Assembly (NCBI RefSeq): GCF_000293885.2
Contig: NZ_CP010945.1
Span: 5,786,001-5,850,000, forward strand
DNA length: 64,000 nucleotides
Reading direction: 5' to 3'
Source: Pseudomonas fluorescens NCIMB 11764
Lineage (GTDB): Bacteria; Pseudomonadota; Gammaproteobacteria; Pseudomonadales; Pseudomonadaceae
Part shown: in pieces, positions 15,835-24,671 of the stretch
Position numbering within the stretch: position 1 is the first letter of the stretch
Layout of the letters: each line of letters starts with the position of its first letter
The notes under the pieces: generated by a model
Databases searched by the model: none
Told to the model about the DNA's origin: nothing
What the model saw: only the letters and a program-made list of their open reading frames with translations
Position numbers and translations under genes: made by a program

Positions 15835-15863
15835 ACCCACCTTTCAACTGCCTCTCCCCAATC

Positions 15864-15959
15864 CCCTGTGGGAGCGAGCCTGCTGGCGATGGCGGAGCAT
15901 CAGCCTCTCTCATTTTTGAATGTGCCACCGTCATCGCCAGCAGGCTGGCTCCCACAGGG
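15864..15959. repeat. REP pair inside the dehydrogenase operon
   Basis: CCCTGTGGGAGCGAGCCTGC...GGCGAT and its complement ATCGCCAGCAGGCTGGCTCCCACAGGG, about 40 bp apart. It lies in the only large gap of an otherwise tightly packed operon, between the small subunit gene and the first flavoprotein gene. Confidence 0.92.
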
Positions 15960-15991
15960 TTTCAGCGGTGGTCGGCTCAAGGGGGGTGGGT

Positions 15992-17347
15992 ATGAAGTCC
16001 GTGGTGATCATCGGTGCCGGGCCGGCCGGGATTCGTGCGGCGCAGACTTTGGTTGCGCATGGCATACGCCCGATTCTGCTGGACGAAGCCGCACGCGGCG
16101 GCGGGCAGATTTATCGGCGTCAGCCGGCGAATTTCAAACGTTCGGCGGTCAAGCTGTATGGCTTCGAAGCCCGCAAGGCGCAGGCGTTGCATCAAACCAT
16201 TGATGAGTTGCGCGACCAGCTCGATTACCGTCCCGACACCCTGGTGTGGAACGCCGAAGACGGTGCACTCGACACCTTGCACGAGGGCTGCGCGGCACGC
16301 CTGGAATTCTCTCGGGTGATCGTCGCCACCGGCGCCACCGACCGGGTTTTGCCGGTACAGGGCTGGACGCTGCCGGGTGTCTATAGCCTCGGCGCCGCGC
16401 AGATCGCCCTGAAATTCCAGGGCTGCGCCATCGGTGAACGAGTGGTGTTCGCCGGCAGCGGGCCGTTGCTGTATCTGGTGGCGTATCAATATGCCAAGGC
16501 CGGCGCCAAAGTGGTTGCGGTACTCGACAGCTCGCCGTTCAGCGCTCAGGCCCGTGCCCTGCCCGTCCTGCTGTCGCAACCGGGCACATTGGCCAAAGGC
16601 ATCTATTACCGCAGCTGGTTGACCGCCCACGGCATCCCGGTGCATCAGGGCGCAACCTTGAAATGCATCAACGGCGAACAACGGGTGCAGTCGCTGAGCT
16701 GGTCCAACTCAAGCGGCGAGCATTCGCTGGACTGTGATGCCGTGGCCTTCGCCCACGGCCTGCGCAGCGAAACCCAACTGGCGGATCTGCTCGGCTGCGC
16801 ATTCGCCTGGAACCCGCTCAACCGCGCCTGGCTGCCGCAACGCGACAGCGCCGGTCGCAGCAGTGTCGCCGAGGTTTACCTGGCCGGTGACGGCGCCGGC
16901 ATCATGGGCGCCGACGCGGCGGAAATGGCCGGCGAACGCGCCGCCCTCGCCTTGCTCGAAGACAACGACTACCCGATCGCGCCGCAGCGTGGCAGGCAAT
17001 TGGAGCAGGCACTTGGACGGATCGATACCTTCCGTCATGGCCTGGAACGCGCTTTCGTATTCCCCGAAAACTGGGCGGCCGATACCGCTGACGACGTAAT
17101 GATCTGTCGCTGCGAAGAAGTGCGCGCCGGGGACATCCGCGAAGTGGTGCGCGAAGGCCATTGGGAAATCAATCGGGTCAAGGCCCATTGCCGGGTCGGC
17201 ATGGGCCGCTGCCAGGGTCGGATGTGTGGTGCCGCGGCGGCGGAAATCATCGCCTGCGAAAGTCAGCGGGCGGTGTCCGGGATCGGTCGACTGCGAGCGC
17301 AGGCGCCGATCAAACCGTTGCCGTTTGGTCTGGAGATCGAACCATGA
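15992..17347 (+). CDS. FAD/NAD(P)-binding dehydrogenase subunit (HcnB / opine oxidase subunit A type) with C-terminal BFD-like 2Fe-2S domain
   Basis: Flavoprotein of 451 residues. The N-terminal dinucleotide fold starts VVIIGAGPAGIRAA (4-17), a second fold is at about 150 (VVFAGSGPLLYL), and the ATGATDR segment is the usual FAD/NAD motif. The C-terminal part has the BFD-like cysteine pattern (ICRCEEV ... HCRVGMGRCQGRMCG), which binds a second 2Fe-2S cluster. In the family this subunit links the substrate-oxidising flavoprotein to the small iron-sulfur subunit. Start: ATG at 15992, with GGGGGGTGGG just ahead. It overlaps the next gene by 4 bp. Confidence 0.87.
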   Translation: MKSVVIIGAGPAGIRAAQTLVAHGIRPILLDEAARGGGQIYRRQPANFKRSAVKLYGFEARKAQALHQTIDELRDQLDYRPDTLVWNAEDGALDTLHEGCAARLEFSRVIVATGATDRVLPVQGWTLPGVYSLGAAQIALKFQGCAIGERVVFAGSGPLLYLVAYQYAKAGAKVVAVLDSSPFSAQARALPVLLSQPGTLAKGIYYRSWLTAHGIPVHQGATLKCINGEQRVQSLSWSNSSGEHSLDCDAVAFAHGLRSETQLADLLGCAFAWNPLNRAWLPQRDSAGRSSVAEVYLAGDGAGIMGADAAEMAGERAALALLEDNDYPIAPQRGRQLEQALGRIDTFRHGLERAFVFPENWAADTADDVMICRCEEVRAGDIREVVREGHWEINRVKAHCRVGMGRCQGRMCGAAAAEIIACESQRAVSGIGRLRAQAPIKPLPFGLEIEP

Positions 17348-18459
17348 TCGAAGTCGATGCAGTCATCATTGGCGGCGGCATTGTCGGGGCTTCCGCTGCG
17401 CTTTTCCTGAGCCAGGCGGGCCGTCGCGTGGTGCTGCTGGAACGGGATTTTTGCGGCTCGCATTCCAGCGGCGTGAACTACGGTGGCGTGCGCCGCCAGG
17501 GCCGACCGCTGTCGCAACTGCCGCTGTCGCAACGTGCCCACGAGATCTGGAGCCGGTTGCCGCAGTTGATCGGCATCGACGGCGAGTACCAGCGCAGCGG
17601 CCACTTGAAACTGGCGCGCAGCCTCGATGACCTGCGCGCGTTGCAGGACTATGCCGCCAGCAGTCAGGGCTTTGGCCTCGATTTGCAGGTGTTCGATCGC
17701 AGTGAATTGCGCGCGCGCTTTCCGTGGGTCGGCGAGGTGGCGGTCGGTGCCTCGTTTTGTCCGGATGACGGTCACGCCAACCCGCGCCTGGTATCGCCAG
17801 CGTTTGCCCGTGCAGCACGGCGCCACGGCGCGCAGGTCCATGAACAATGCGCGGTGGGCGCGGTGGAGCACGACGGCCAGCGCTTTCGCATCAGCACTCA
17901 AAACGGTCTCGAACTGCGGGCCCCCTGGGTGTTGAACTGCGCCGGCGCGTGGGCGGGAAAACTGGCCGAGCAATTCGGCGAAGCCGTGCCGATGCACGCC
18001 GGCCACCCGGCGATGCTGGTCACCGAGCCGCTGCCGTGGGTGATGAACGCCAGCACCGGTGTCGAGGGCGGCGGCATCTATGCGCGCCAGGTCGCGCGCG
18101 GCAATTGTGTGTTGGGCGGCGGTCAGGGCTTTGCCCTCGACGACGCCCGCGCCCGCCCCGGTCAACACGCGGTGATCGAGATCCTGCGCCAGGCGGTCGA
18201 GCTCTACCCGTTTCTTGAAGGCGCCCAGGCGATTCGTACCTGGAGCGGCACCGAAGGTTACCTGCCCGACCGCCAGCCGGTGATCGGCCACAGTGGCACT
18301 CAACCCGGTCTGTTGCACGCGTTCGGCTTTGCCGGCGCAGGTTTCCAGATCGGTCCTGCGGTGGGCCAGGCGCTCACCGAGATCATCTGCAGCGGCGCTT
18401 CAACCACGTCGCTGGATGCGTTTTCCATCACCCGGTTTCACTCCATCTCCGTTGCTTGA
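17344..18459 (+). CDS. FAD-dependent oxidoreductase, DAO family (HcnC / opine oxidase subunit B type)
   Basis: Substrate-oxidising subunit of 371 residues in the D-amino-acid oxidase/sarcosine oxidase fold. The FAD motif is VIIGGGIVGASAAL (8-21), and the C-terminal FAD contact is GFAGAGFQIGPAVG. This subunit oxidises a C-N bond of an imino or amino acid, opine or glycine-like substrate in its relatives; which one cannot be told here. The ATG overlaps the preceding gene by 4 bp. The solute-binding protein follows 18 bp after it. Together with the two preceding subunits it forms a three-part dehydrogenase. Confidence 0.87.
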   Translation: MIEVDAVIIGGGIVGASAALFLSQAGRRVVLLERDFCGSHSSGVNYGGVRRQGRPLSQLPLSQRAHEIWSRLPQLIGIDGEYQRSGHLKLARSLDDLRALQDYAASSQGFGLDLQVFDRSELRARFPWVGEVAVGASFCPDDGHANPRLVSPAFARAARRHGAQVHEQCAVGAVEHDGQRFRISTQNGLELRAPWVLNCAGAWAGKLAEQFGEAVPMHAGHPAMLVTEPLPWVMNASTGVEGGGIYARQVARGNCVLGGGQGFALDDARARPGQHAVIEILRQAVELYPFLEGAQAIRTWSGTEGYLPDRQPVIGHSGTQPGLLHAFGFAGAGFQIGPAVGQALTEIICSGASTTSLDAFSITRFHSISVA

Positions 18460-18477
18460 TAGAGGAAGGTCGCGCCA

Positions 18478-19524
18478 ATGAATAACGTCAAACGCACTGC
18501 ACTGCTCGGTATGTCCTGCTTGGGCGCCTTGCTCACGGTCACCCAGGCCCAGGCCGAGCCGACGCTTTACCTCGGCATGAACGGCGGGACCATGGAGCGG
18601 CTCTACGCCGACAAGGTGCTGCCGGTGTTCGAGAAAGCCAATAACGTCAAAGTGGTGATTGTGCCCGGCACCTCCGCCGATATCCTGGCCAAGGTCCAGG
18701 CCAGCAAAGGCAACCCGCAGATGCACGTGATGTTCCTCGACGACGGCATCATGTACCGCGCCATCGCCATGGGCCTGTGCGACAAACTCGAGGACAGCCC
18801 GACCCTGGCGCAGATTCCGGCCAAGGGCCGTATCAAGGACCAGGCCGTGGCGGTCAGCCTCGGTGTCACGGGGTTGGCGTACAACACGCGATTGTTCAAG
18901 GAAAAAGGCTGGGCCGCGCCGACCTCGTGGATGGACATGGCCGACCCGCGTTTCAAGGACAAACTGGTATTCCAGTCGATGGCCTCGTCAACCTTCGGCC
19001 TGCACGGTTTCCTGATGTTCAACCGGATTCAGGGTGGCAGCGAAACCGACGTCGAACCCGGCTTCAAGGCGTGGCCGAACACTGTCGGGCGCAACGTGCT
19101 GGAATACATTCCGAGCTCGGCGAAGATTTCCGAAATGCTCCAGACCGACGAAGCGGCGCTGTTCCCGCTGACACCGACGCAAGTCACGGCGCTGAAACTC
19201 AAAGGCATGCCGATCGAGTACGCGCAACCGAAGGAAGGCGCGGTGGTGCTCAACGTTGCCGAATGCGCCATCGCCAACAACACCCAGCCGGAACTGGCAC
19301 AGAAACTCGCCGCGTTTCTGCTGACGCCCGAGGCGCAAGCCGCTGCGCTTGAAGATGGCGATCAGATCCCGTCCAACCCGAATACCCCGACCACCGACAA
19401 GACTCGCGGCCAGGTCGAGGCGATGAAGCAGTACCTGACAACGGCGATTGCCATCGACTGGGATCAGGTCAACGAACAGCGCCCGGCGTGGAATGCGCGG
19501 TGGAATCGCAGTATCGAGCGGTAG
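18478..19524 (+). CDS. Periplasmic solute-binding protein, polyamine/opine ABC importer
   Basis: Binding protein of 348 residues with a clean Sec signal peptide (cleavage after about residue 26, ...VTQAQA). The mature part reads as a two-lobe PotD/SBP_bac_8 protein: LYLGMNGGTMERLY, then VKVVIVPGTSADILAKV, and WNARWNR near the end. It is the last gene of the operon and is preceded by AGAGGAAGG. It gives the transporter its specificity; the ligand is probably the substrate of the co-encoded dehydrogenase. Confidence 0.9.
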   Translation: MNNVKRTALLGMSCLGALLTVTQAQAEPTLYLGMNGGTMERLYADKVLPVFEKANNVKVVIVPGTSADILAKVQASKGNPQMHVMFLDDGIMYRAIAMGLCDKLEDSPTLAQIPAKGRIKDQAVAVSLGVTGLAYNTRLFKEKGWAAPTSWMDMADPRFKDKLVFQSMASSTFGLHGFLMFNRIQGGSETDVEPGFKAWPNTVGRNVLEYIPSSAKISEMLQTDEAALFPLTPTQVTALKLKGMPIEYAQPKEGAVVLNVAECAIANNTQPELAQKLAAFLLTPEAQAAALEDGDQIPSNPNTPTTDKTRGQVEAMKQYLTTAIAIDWDQVNEQRPAWNARWNRSIER

Positions 19525-19561
19525 GCAACTGACGCGGCACTGTCAGTAAAACAATGCAAAA

Positions 19562-19601
19562 CCCTGTGGGAGCGGCGGTGCGACTTGCCCGCTCCCACTG
19601 G
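19562..19601. repeat. Short REP palindrome
   Basis: CCCTGTGGGAGCGGCGG ... CCCGCTCCCACTGG, following the solute-binding protein gene; it may also end transcription of the operon. Confidence 0.7.
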
Positions 19602-19747
19602 TCCGCGCCAAGTAACAAACTTCACCGCCAGCCCCCCCCGTTTTGCACCCCGCACTTGTCTACACAACTGGCAGCCAATTTCCCGTATTGGTTACACTAC
19701 GCCGCCGCAGCTCGGTGAGCCTGCCTGACGATAACGGGGTGATATCA

Positions 19748-20878
19748 GTGGCCGTTCGACCGCCTGACCGTTCGCGATTCACACCACGCTGGCCTGCGCT
19801 GCGCCGCCTCTTCGGCAAGGCATCGACCGCCTCCGCCAGTCATTGCGCGACGGGACGCGCCGTCCATGACTACTTTCGCCACAAGGCTCATTCCCAGGGT
19901 TACACACTCAGCCACAGCCAACAGCGCGTGATCGACTGCATGGCGCAGCACGCCGCGGTACTGCTTGGTACTTCATCGAAACCATTGCCGGGGCTTTACC
20001 TGCATGGCGCCGTCGGTCGCGGAAAGAGCTGGTTGCTCGACGGTTTTTTCCAGGCCCTGCCCATCGCGGAAAAACAGCGCCTGCACTTTCATGAGTTTTT
20101 CGCCCGCCTGCACCAGGGCATGTTCAGTCATCGCGACCACCCTGATGCGCTGGCGACCACGCTGGACGAGCTGCTGAGCGATTGCCGGGTCCTGTGCTTC
20201 GACGAGTTTCACGTCCATGACATCGGCGATGCAATGCTCATTACGCGGTTGTTCAAGGCCCTGTTCCGCCGCGGCATCCTGCTGTTGGTCACGTCGAATT
20301 ACCCACCCGAAGGTTTGCTGCCCAACCCGCTCTACCATGCGCGTTTCAAACCGGTGATCGACTTGATCAACGCCCGCATGCAAGTGATGGAAGTCGGCGG
20401 CCCTCACGATTACCGCAGTCAGGCGAGACATCACGCCCAGCAGCTGTTTACCCAAGGCCACTACATTTGGCCGGCCACCGTGGCACAGCGTCAGGCGTTC
20501 AACCTGCCCGAACCCGACGCGCCGGCCATTGCTCTGCCCGTCGGGGCTCGACATCTTCCAGCCCGGTATTGCGAAGGACGCACCATCGGATTCACCTTCG
20601 CCGACCTGTGCGACCACCCCACCGCGGTCATGGATTACCTGGAACTGTGCCGCCGTTTCGATCACTGGATCATCGACGGGCTGCCCAACCTCGCCGACTG
20701 CCCGATCGCCGCGCAGCAGCGCTTCATCAATCTGGTGGACGTTTTGTATGACCAGGACAAGCATTTGATCCTGCTGGGCCAGCGGTCGTTGCGCGAGAAC
20801 CTGGGCGGCGATGCCATTGATCTGGCACGCACCCGCAGCCGGCTGGGGCAGTTGGTGGAGGTCAGGGAACCGGTCTGA
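19748..20878 (+). CDS. zapE: ZapE/AFG1-like AAA ATPase
   Basis: ATPase of about 376 residues (E. coli ZapE is about 375). Walker A is GAVGRGKS in LYLHGAVGRGKSWLLDGF, Walker B is VLCFDEFHVHDIGDAM, and the family segments HFHEFFARLH and LLVTSNYPPEGLLPNPL are clear. ZapE is reported to act at the division ring under stress and low oxygen; the mitochondrial relative AFG1 helps complex IV quality control. Start: GTG at 19748 after GGGGTG; the frame is open further upstream, so this is a choice. The N-terminal 60 residues differ from the E. coli protein, so it may be a second, divergent paralogue. Confidence 0.82.
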   Translation: MAVRPPDRSRFTPRWPALRRLFGKASTASASHCATGRAVHDYFRHKAHSQGYTLSHSQQRVIDCMAQHAAVLLGTSSKPLPGLYLHGAVGRGKSWLLDGFFQALPIAEKQRLHFHEFFARLHQGMFSHRDHPDALATTLDELLSDCRVLCFDEFHVHDIGDAMLITRLFKALFRRGILLLVTSNYPPEGLLPNPLYHARFKPVIDLINARMQVMEVGGPHDYRSQARHHAQQLFTQGHYIWPATVAQRQAFNLPEPDAPAIALPVGARHLPARYCEGRTIGFTFADLCDHPTAVMDYLELCRRFDHWIIDGLPNLADCPIAAQQRFINLVDVLYDQDKHLILLGQRSLRENLGGDAIDLARTRSRLGQLVEVREPV

Positions 20879-20989
20879 CCACAGGGCTTGCTCGCGCAGA
20901 GTTCCTGACCGTCACCGCATCTTTACCGCTATCATGTCGCCCTTTTTCAGGCCCCCGCGCCCTACCTTCGATCAATAGCGAATCTGTTC

Positions 20990-22294
20990 ATGGATACCCT
21001 TGCGCAACTGCGCGCCGGCCTGCTGGCTGGCTCCACTCGCCTGGACCTGGCCGCCGGCCTGACGGAATTCCCCAGGGAAATCCTCGACCTCGCGGACTCG
21101 CTCGAGGTGCTCAACCTCAGTGGCAACGCCTTGAGCGCCCTGCCGGACGACTTTCACCGCCTGACCCGTTTGCGTGTGTTGTTCTGCGACCGCAACCATT
21201 TCAGCGAGTTGCCCGCCTGCCTTGGCCGGTGCGCCGCGCTGACCATGCTCGGGTTCAAGTCCAACCGCATCGAAACCGTACCGGGCGCTGCGCTGCCACC
21301 GCTGTTGCGCTGGCTGATCCTCACGGACAACCGCATCAGCGAACTGCCCGCCGAACTGGGTGAACGTCCCCACCTGCAAAAGCTGATGCTGGCCGGCAAT
21401 CGATTGCAGCGCTTGCCCGAGAGCCTGAGCAATTGCCATCGCCTCGAGCTGACCCGCATCGCCGCCAACCAGTTGACCGAACTGCCCGAATGGCTGCTGA
21501 CCCTGCCAAGCCTGACCTGGCTGGCTTACGCCGGTAATCCGTTGGAAACAGAGGCGGATGCGGCCGTGCTCGAGGCCACGCCGACGATTCCCTGGTCGCA
21601 GCTCAGTCTGGAACAACAATTGGGAGAAGGCGCCTCCGGGGTCATTCATCAGGCGTTGTGGAAACAGGCAACGCCGGTCGCGGTGAAACTCTACAAGGGT
21701 GAAATGACCAGCGATGGCTCGCCGCTGCACGAAATGAACGCCTGCATGACCGCCGGTCTTCACCCTAACCTGATCCGGGTCGAAGGACGGATCATCGATC
21801 ACCCGCAGGCGCAGGCCGGGCTGGTCATGGAGCTGATCGAACCGAGTTATCGCAACCTCGCCGGGTTGCCGAGCCTGGCGTCCTGCAGCCGCGATGTCTA
21901 CGCCAGCGACACCCGCTTCAGCGCTGGCGTGGCCCTGCGGATCGCCTGCGGCATCGCGTCGGTGGCCGAGCATCTGCACCGTCAGGGCATCACCCACGGC
22001 GACCTCTATGGCCACAACATTATGTGGAACGAACAGGGTGATTGCCTGTTAGGGGACTTTGGCGCAGCGTCTTTCCATTCGACGGAGGACAGCCTTGAAA
22101 GCCGTGCATTGCAACGGATCGAGGTGCGTGCGTTTGGGGTGCTGTTGGGGGAATTGCTGGAGCGGATCGATTCGGGGTTGAGCGATGAGGTGCATGAGCG
22201 GCTGGAAGATTTGCAGCAGCGTTGCAGTCAGCCGGATGTGCTGGCGCGGCCGGGGTTCAGCGAGATTGTGCGGGAGCTGGCCAGGTTGAACTGA
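20990..22294 (+). CDS. Leucine-rich-repeat protein kinase
   Basis: Soluble fusion protein of 434 residues. Residues about 35-185 hold six to seven leucine-rich repeats of the LxxLxLxxNxLxxLP type (LEVLNLSGNALSALP, LRWLILTDNRISELP, LQKLMLAGNRLQRLP). Residues about 205-434 are a Ser/Thr-kinase-like domain: glycine loop GEGASGV (212-218), the ATP-binding lysine K233 in VAVKLYK, catalytic loop HGDLYGHN with D338 and N343, and DFG at 356-358. All catalytic residues of an active kinase are present, although the loop has HGD rather than HRD. There is no signal peptide or membrane span. Neighbours (ZapE, YebC) give no hint of the target. Confidence 0.88.
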   Translation: MDTLAQLRAGLLAGSTRLDLAAGLTEFPREILDLADSLEVLNLSGNALSALPDDFHRLTRLRVLFCDRNHFSELPACLGRCAALTMLGFKSNRIETVPGAALPPLLRWLILTDNRISELPAELGERPHLQKLMLAGNRLQRLPESLSNCHRLELTRIAANQLTELPEWLLTLPSLTWLAYAGNPLETEADAAVLEATPTIPWSQLSLEQQLGEGASGVIHQALWKQATPVAVKLYKGEMTSDGSPLHEMNACMTAGLHPNLIRVEGRIIDHPQAQAGLVMELIEPSYRNLAGLPSLASCSRDVYASDTRFSAGVALRIACGIASVAEHLHRQGITHGDLYGHNIMWNEQGDCLLGDFGAASFHSTEDSLESRALQRIEVRAFGVLLGELLERIDSGLSDEVHERLEDLQQRCSQPDVLARPGFSEIVRELARLN

Positions 22295-22309
22295 AGGTAA
22301 TACAAAACC

Positions 22310-22402
22310 TGTGGAGAGGGAGCTTGCTCCCGCTCGGTTGCGCAGCAGCCGCCGCTTTTGGGACGGCTTCGCCGTCCAGCGGGAGCAAGCTCCCTCGCCA
22401 CA
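22310..22402. repeat. REP pair
   Basis: TGTGGAGAGGGAGCTTGCTCCCG and its complement CGGGAGCAAGCTCCCTCGCCACA, with an inner hairpin GGACGGCTTCGCCGTCC, between convergent genes. Confidence 0.9.
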
Positions 22403-22423
22403 CTTAGATCTCAGCGATGTGGT

Positions 22424-23128
22424 TTAACCGGCCAACCCGACAAACATGTCCTGCACGTCATCGTGGTTATCCAGGCCTTCCAGGAAAGCTTCAACTTCAG
22501 CCATCTGCTCGTCGCTCAAGCCGCTGACCGGGTTCTTCGGCTTGTAACCCAGCTTCGCCGACAACACGGTGAAACCCTGCTCGGGCAAGGCTTTCTGTAC
22601 CGAATCCAGGTCGGTCGCTTCGGTGATGAACAAGGTTGCGCCGTCGTCGGCAGGCTCGAAATCCTGAGCGCCGGCTTCGATGGCAGCCATTTCCGGATCG
22701 GCATCCGGGCTGTCCGGGGACGCCTCGATCATGCCCACATGGTCGAAATCCCAGGCCACGGAACCGGACGCGCCCAATTGCCCCTTGCGGAACGCGACGC
22801 GGATTTCCGCGACGGTGCGGTTGATATTGTCAGTCACGCACTCAACGATCAGCGGCACCTGATGCGGAGCGAACCCTTCATACGTCACGCGATGGTATTG
22901 CACGGTTTCGCCGAGCTGGCCGGAGCCTTTCTTGATCGCACGTTCCAGGGTTTCGCGGGGCATCGAAGCCTTTTTCGCCTGTTCGACCACCAGACGCAGG
23001 TGTGCGTTGGTGGCGGTATCGGCACCGTTGCGCGCAGCGATGGTGATTTCCTTCACCAGTTTGCCGAAGATCTTGCCCTTGGCGTTGGCTGCCGCTTCTT
23101 TGTGTTTAACCTTCCACTGTGCGCCCAT
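22424..23128 (-). CDS. YebC/PmpR-family (TACO1-like) regulatory protein
   Basis: Protein of 234 residues with the YebC start [23 protein letters not shown] (family MAGHSKWANIKHRK equivalent is altered), then [42 protein letters not shown] helices and an acidic C-terminal domain ([21 protein letters not shown]). The altered N-terminus suggests the YeeN-like paralogue rather than the copy beside ruvC. Some members act as DNA-binding regulators (PmpR controls the pqs system in P. aeruginosa); others relieve ribosome stalling at proline runs. Which applies here cannot be read from sequence. Confidence 0.88.
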   Translation of the reverse strand: MGAQWKVKHKEAAANAKGKIFGKLVKEITIAARNGADTATNAHLRLVVEQAKKASMPRETLERAIKKGSGQLGETVQYHRVTYEGFAPHQVPLIVECVTDNINRTVAEIRVAFRKGQLGASGSVAWDFDHVGMIEASPDSPDADPEMAAIEAGAQDFEPADDGATLFITEATDLDSVQKALPEQGFTVLSAKLGYKPKNPVSGLSDEQMAEVEAFLEGLDNHDDVQDMFVGLAG

Positions 23129-23348
23129 TACTCACTCTCTTATCTGTGGCGCCGAGACATCTATTGGCCGACGCTTTGTGCAAGTTTATACGGCCTAAAG
23201 TTGGCAATCGACCAAAAATTCCATCTCGTCGAATCGACATCTTCACCGCTGGTTGTAGGGCGATTCTGAAAATTCGATTTGCGGTGACTACAAGAGGCCA
23301 CGGTTTCGTACCCTCTGCGCCCGTACTCCCTGGCAGAAGCGCGTTCGA

Positions 23349-24671
23349 ATGCACAACGACAAGGAAAGTCCCTTCACCCTGACACTGCTGAACGATAACT
23401 TGAGTTTGCAGGCGTTGCAGTTCCATGGCCTTGAAACCCTCAACCAGCCTTACCGATTCGACATCGAAGTGATCGGCCTGGCGCCGGCCATGAGCCTGGA
23501 TCGCCTGCTGCAACAACCGGTGTTCTTCAGCCTGGCGGAGGGCCGGGGCATTCACGGCATCATCCACTGCGCCACCCGCGAACATCGCGACCTGCACCGG
23601 GTCGGCTACAGGCTGGCGGTGGTGCCCTGGTTGCAAAACCTCGATCGGCAGCGTTGCCGCCGGGTATTTCATCAACTCGATGTGCCCGCCATCCTGCGCC
23701 AGTTGCTCGAAGAAAACGGCCTGCCTGAAGACAGCTACCGCTTTGAACTGCCGAACGGGCGCTATCCCGCCAGGCCCTTGTGCATTCAGTTCGATGAGAC
23801 GGACCTGGCCTTCCTGCAACGACTCTGCGAAGAAGAAGGCATCCACTATCACTTCGAACATCAGCGGGACGGTCACGTGCTGGTGCTGGCAGACGACAGC
23901 CTGAGTTTCCCTCAAGAACCGTTGCTCCTGCCTTTTCACGGCGATGCGTCTCCTACTGTGAACGTGCCGGTGATCAGTGAATTGTTCCAGTGCCACACCT
24001 CGCACCCCCTCACCGCGCCCCTCGCCCCACATACGCTCGAACGCGACCAGCTCAGCCGCCGGACACTGGAACGCCTGCGCTGCCGGCATGGGCGGATGCA
24101 GGGCCAAAGCAACCAGAGCGCATTGCGCAGCGGACGAATCGTACAAGTGTCGGAACATCCGCTGCCGAACTTCAACGATCAATGGCTGCTGACCGAAATC
24201 CGGCATCAGGGCCGGCAGCCGTCGATTCTTGAGCGCAACGCAACCGACAGGGTGCGGCGTTACAGCAATCAGTTCACCGCCATTCCCTGGTCAACGGTAT
24301 TCCGGCCCGCGCTCACACAGGCCAGACCCACCATTCCGGGTTTCCAGACGGCCCGGGTGCTGGGCCCAGTCGGCCAGCCAGCGGAGCTGGATGATCAAGG
24401 CCGGATAAAGGTCAGGTTATGGCCAACCCCGCAGACCAAGGAGGACGAGTCCAGCGGATTCTGGCTGCCCATGGTCGTCGTTGCGCCGGATGGCCGGATC
24501 GATCCGTCCAGGCTGCCGGTCGCCGGAACCGAGGTGCTCATCAGTTTTCTCGACGGTGATCCGGACCGCCCCGTGTTGTACGCCACCGCAAACAGCCCGC
24601 CTCGCCCCGTCCCGCACCCCAGGGGCGATGACCGCCTGCTGCTTGACTGGCTGGTCAACCGCAAAACCTGA
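23349..24671 (+). CDS. vgrG: Type VI secretion tip protein VgrG (orphan, no effector extension)
   Basis: Spike protein of 440 residues. The N-terminal gp27-like part (LQALQFHGLETLNQPYRFDIEVIG) is followed by AILRQLLEENGLPEDSY and FLQRLCEEEGIHYHFEH, and by the gp5-like OB region (ARVLGPVGQPAELDDQGRIKVRLWP and GTEVLISFLDGDPDRPVLYA). It ends soon after the gp5 part (LLLDWLVNRKT), so no toxin domain is fused. No other T6SS gene, PAAR gene or chaperone is adjacent: upstream is YebC and downstream a convergent oxidase gene that begins one base after its stop. A PAAR set lies 6.5 kb further on. Start ATG at 23349. Confidence 0.9.
   Translation: MHNDKESPFTLTLLNDNLSLQALQFHGLETLNQPYRFDIEVIGLAPAMSLDRLLQQPVFFSLAEGRGIHGIIHCATREHRDLHRVGYRLAVVPWLQNLDRQRCRRVFHQLDVPAILRQLLEENGLPEDSYRFELPNGRYPARPLCIQFDETDLAFLQRLCEEEGIHYHFEHQRDGHVLVLADDSLSFPQEPLLLPFHGDASPTVNVPVISELFQCHTSHPLTAPLAPHTLERDQLSRRTLERLRCRHGRMQGQSNQSALRSGRIVQVSEHPLPNFNDQWLLTEIRHQGRQPSILERNATDRVRRYSNQFTAIPWSTVFRPALTQARPTIPGFQTARVLGPVGQPAELDDQGRIKVRLWPTPQTKEDESSGFWLPMVVVAPDGRIDPSRLPVAGTEVLISFLDGDPDRPVLYATANSPPRPVPHPRGDDRLLLDWLVNRKT

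Noticed and set aside
15864..15959. CRISPR repeat or attenuator between dehydrogenase genes
   Set aside because: Only one inverted pair with no regular spacers; matches the REP sequences found elsewhere in the window.
11771..19524. Hydrogen cyanide synthase (hcnABC) or hydroxyproline operon
   Set aside because: The subunit types match, but hcn has no transporter or IclR gene, and the hydroxyproline genes (racemase, deaminase, dehydrogenase) are missing, so neither name is justified.
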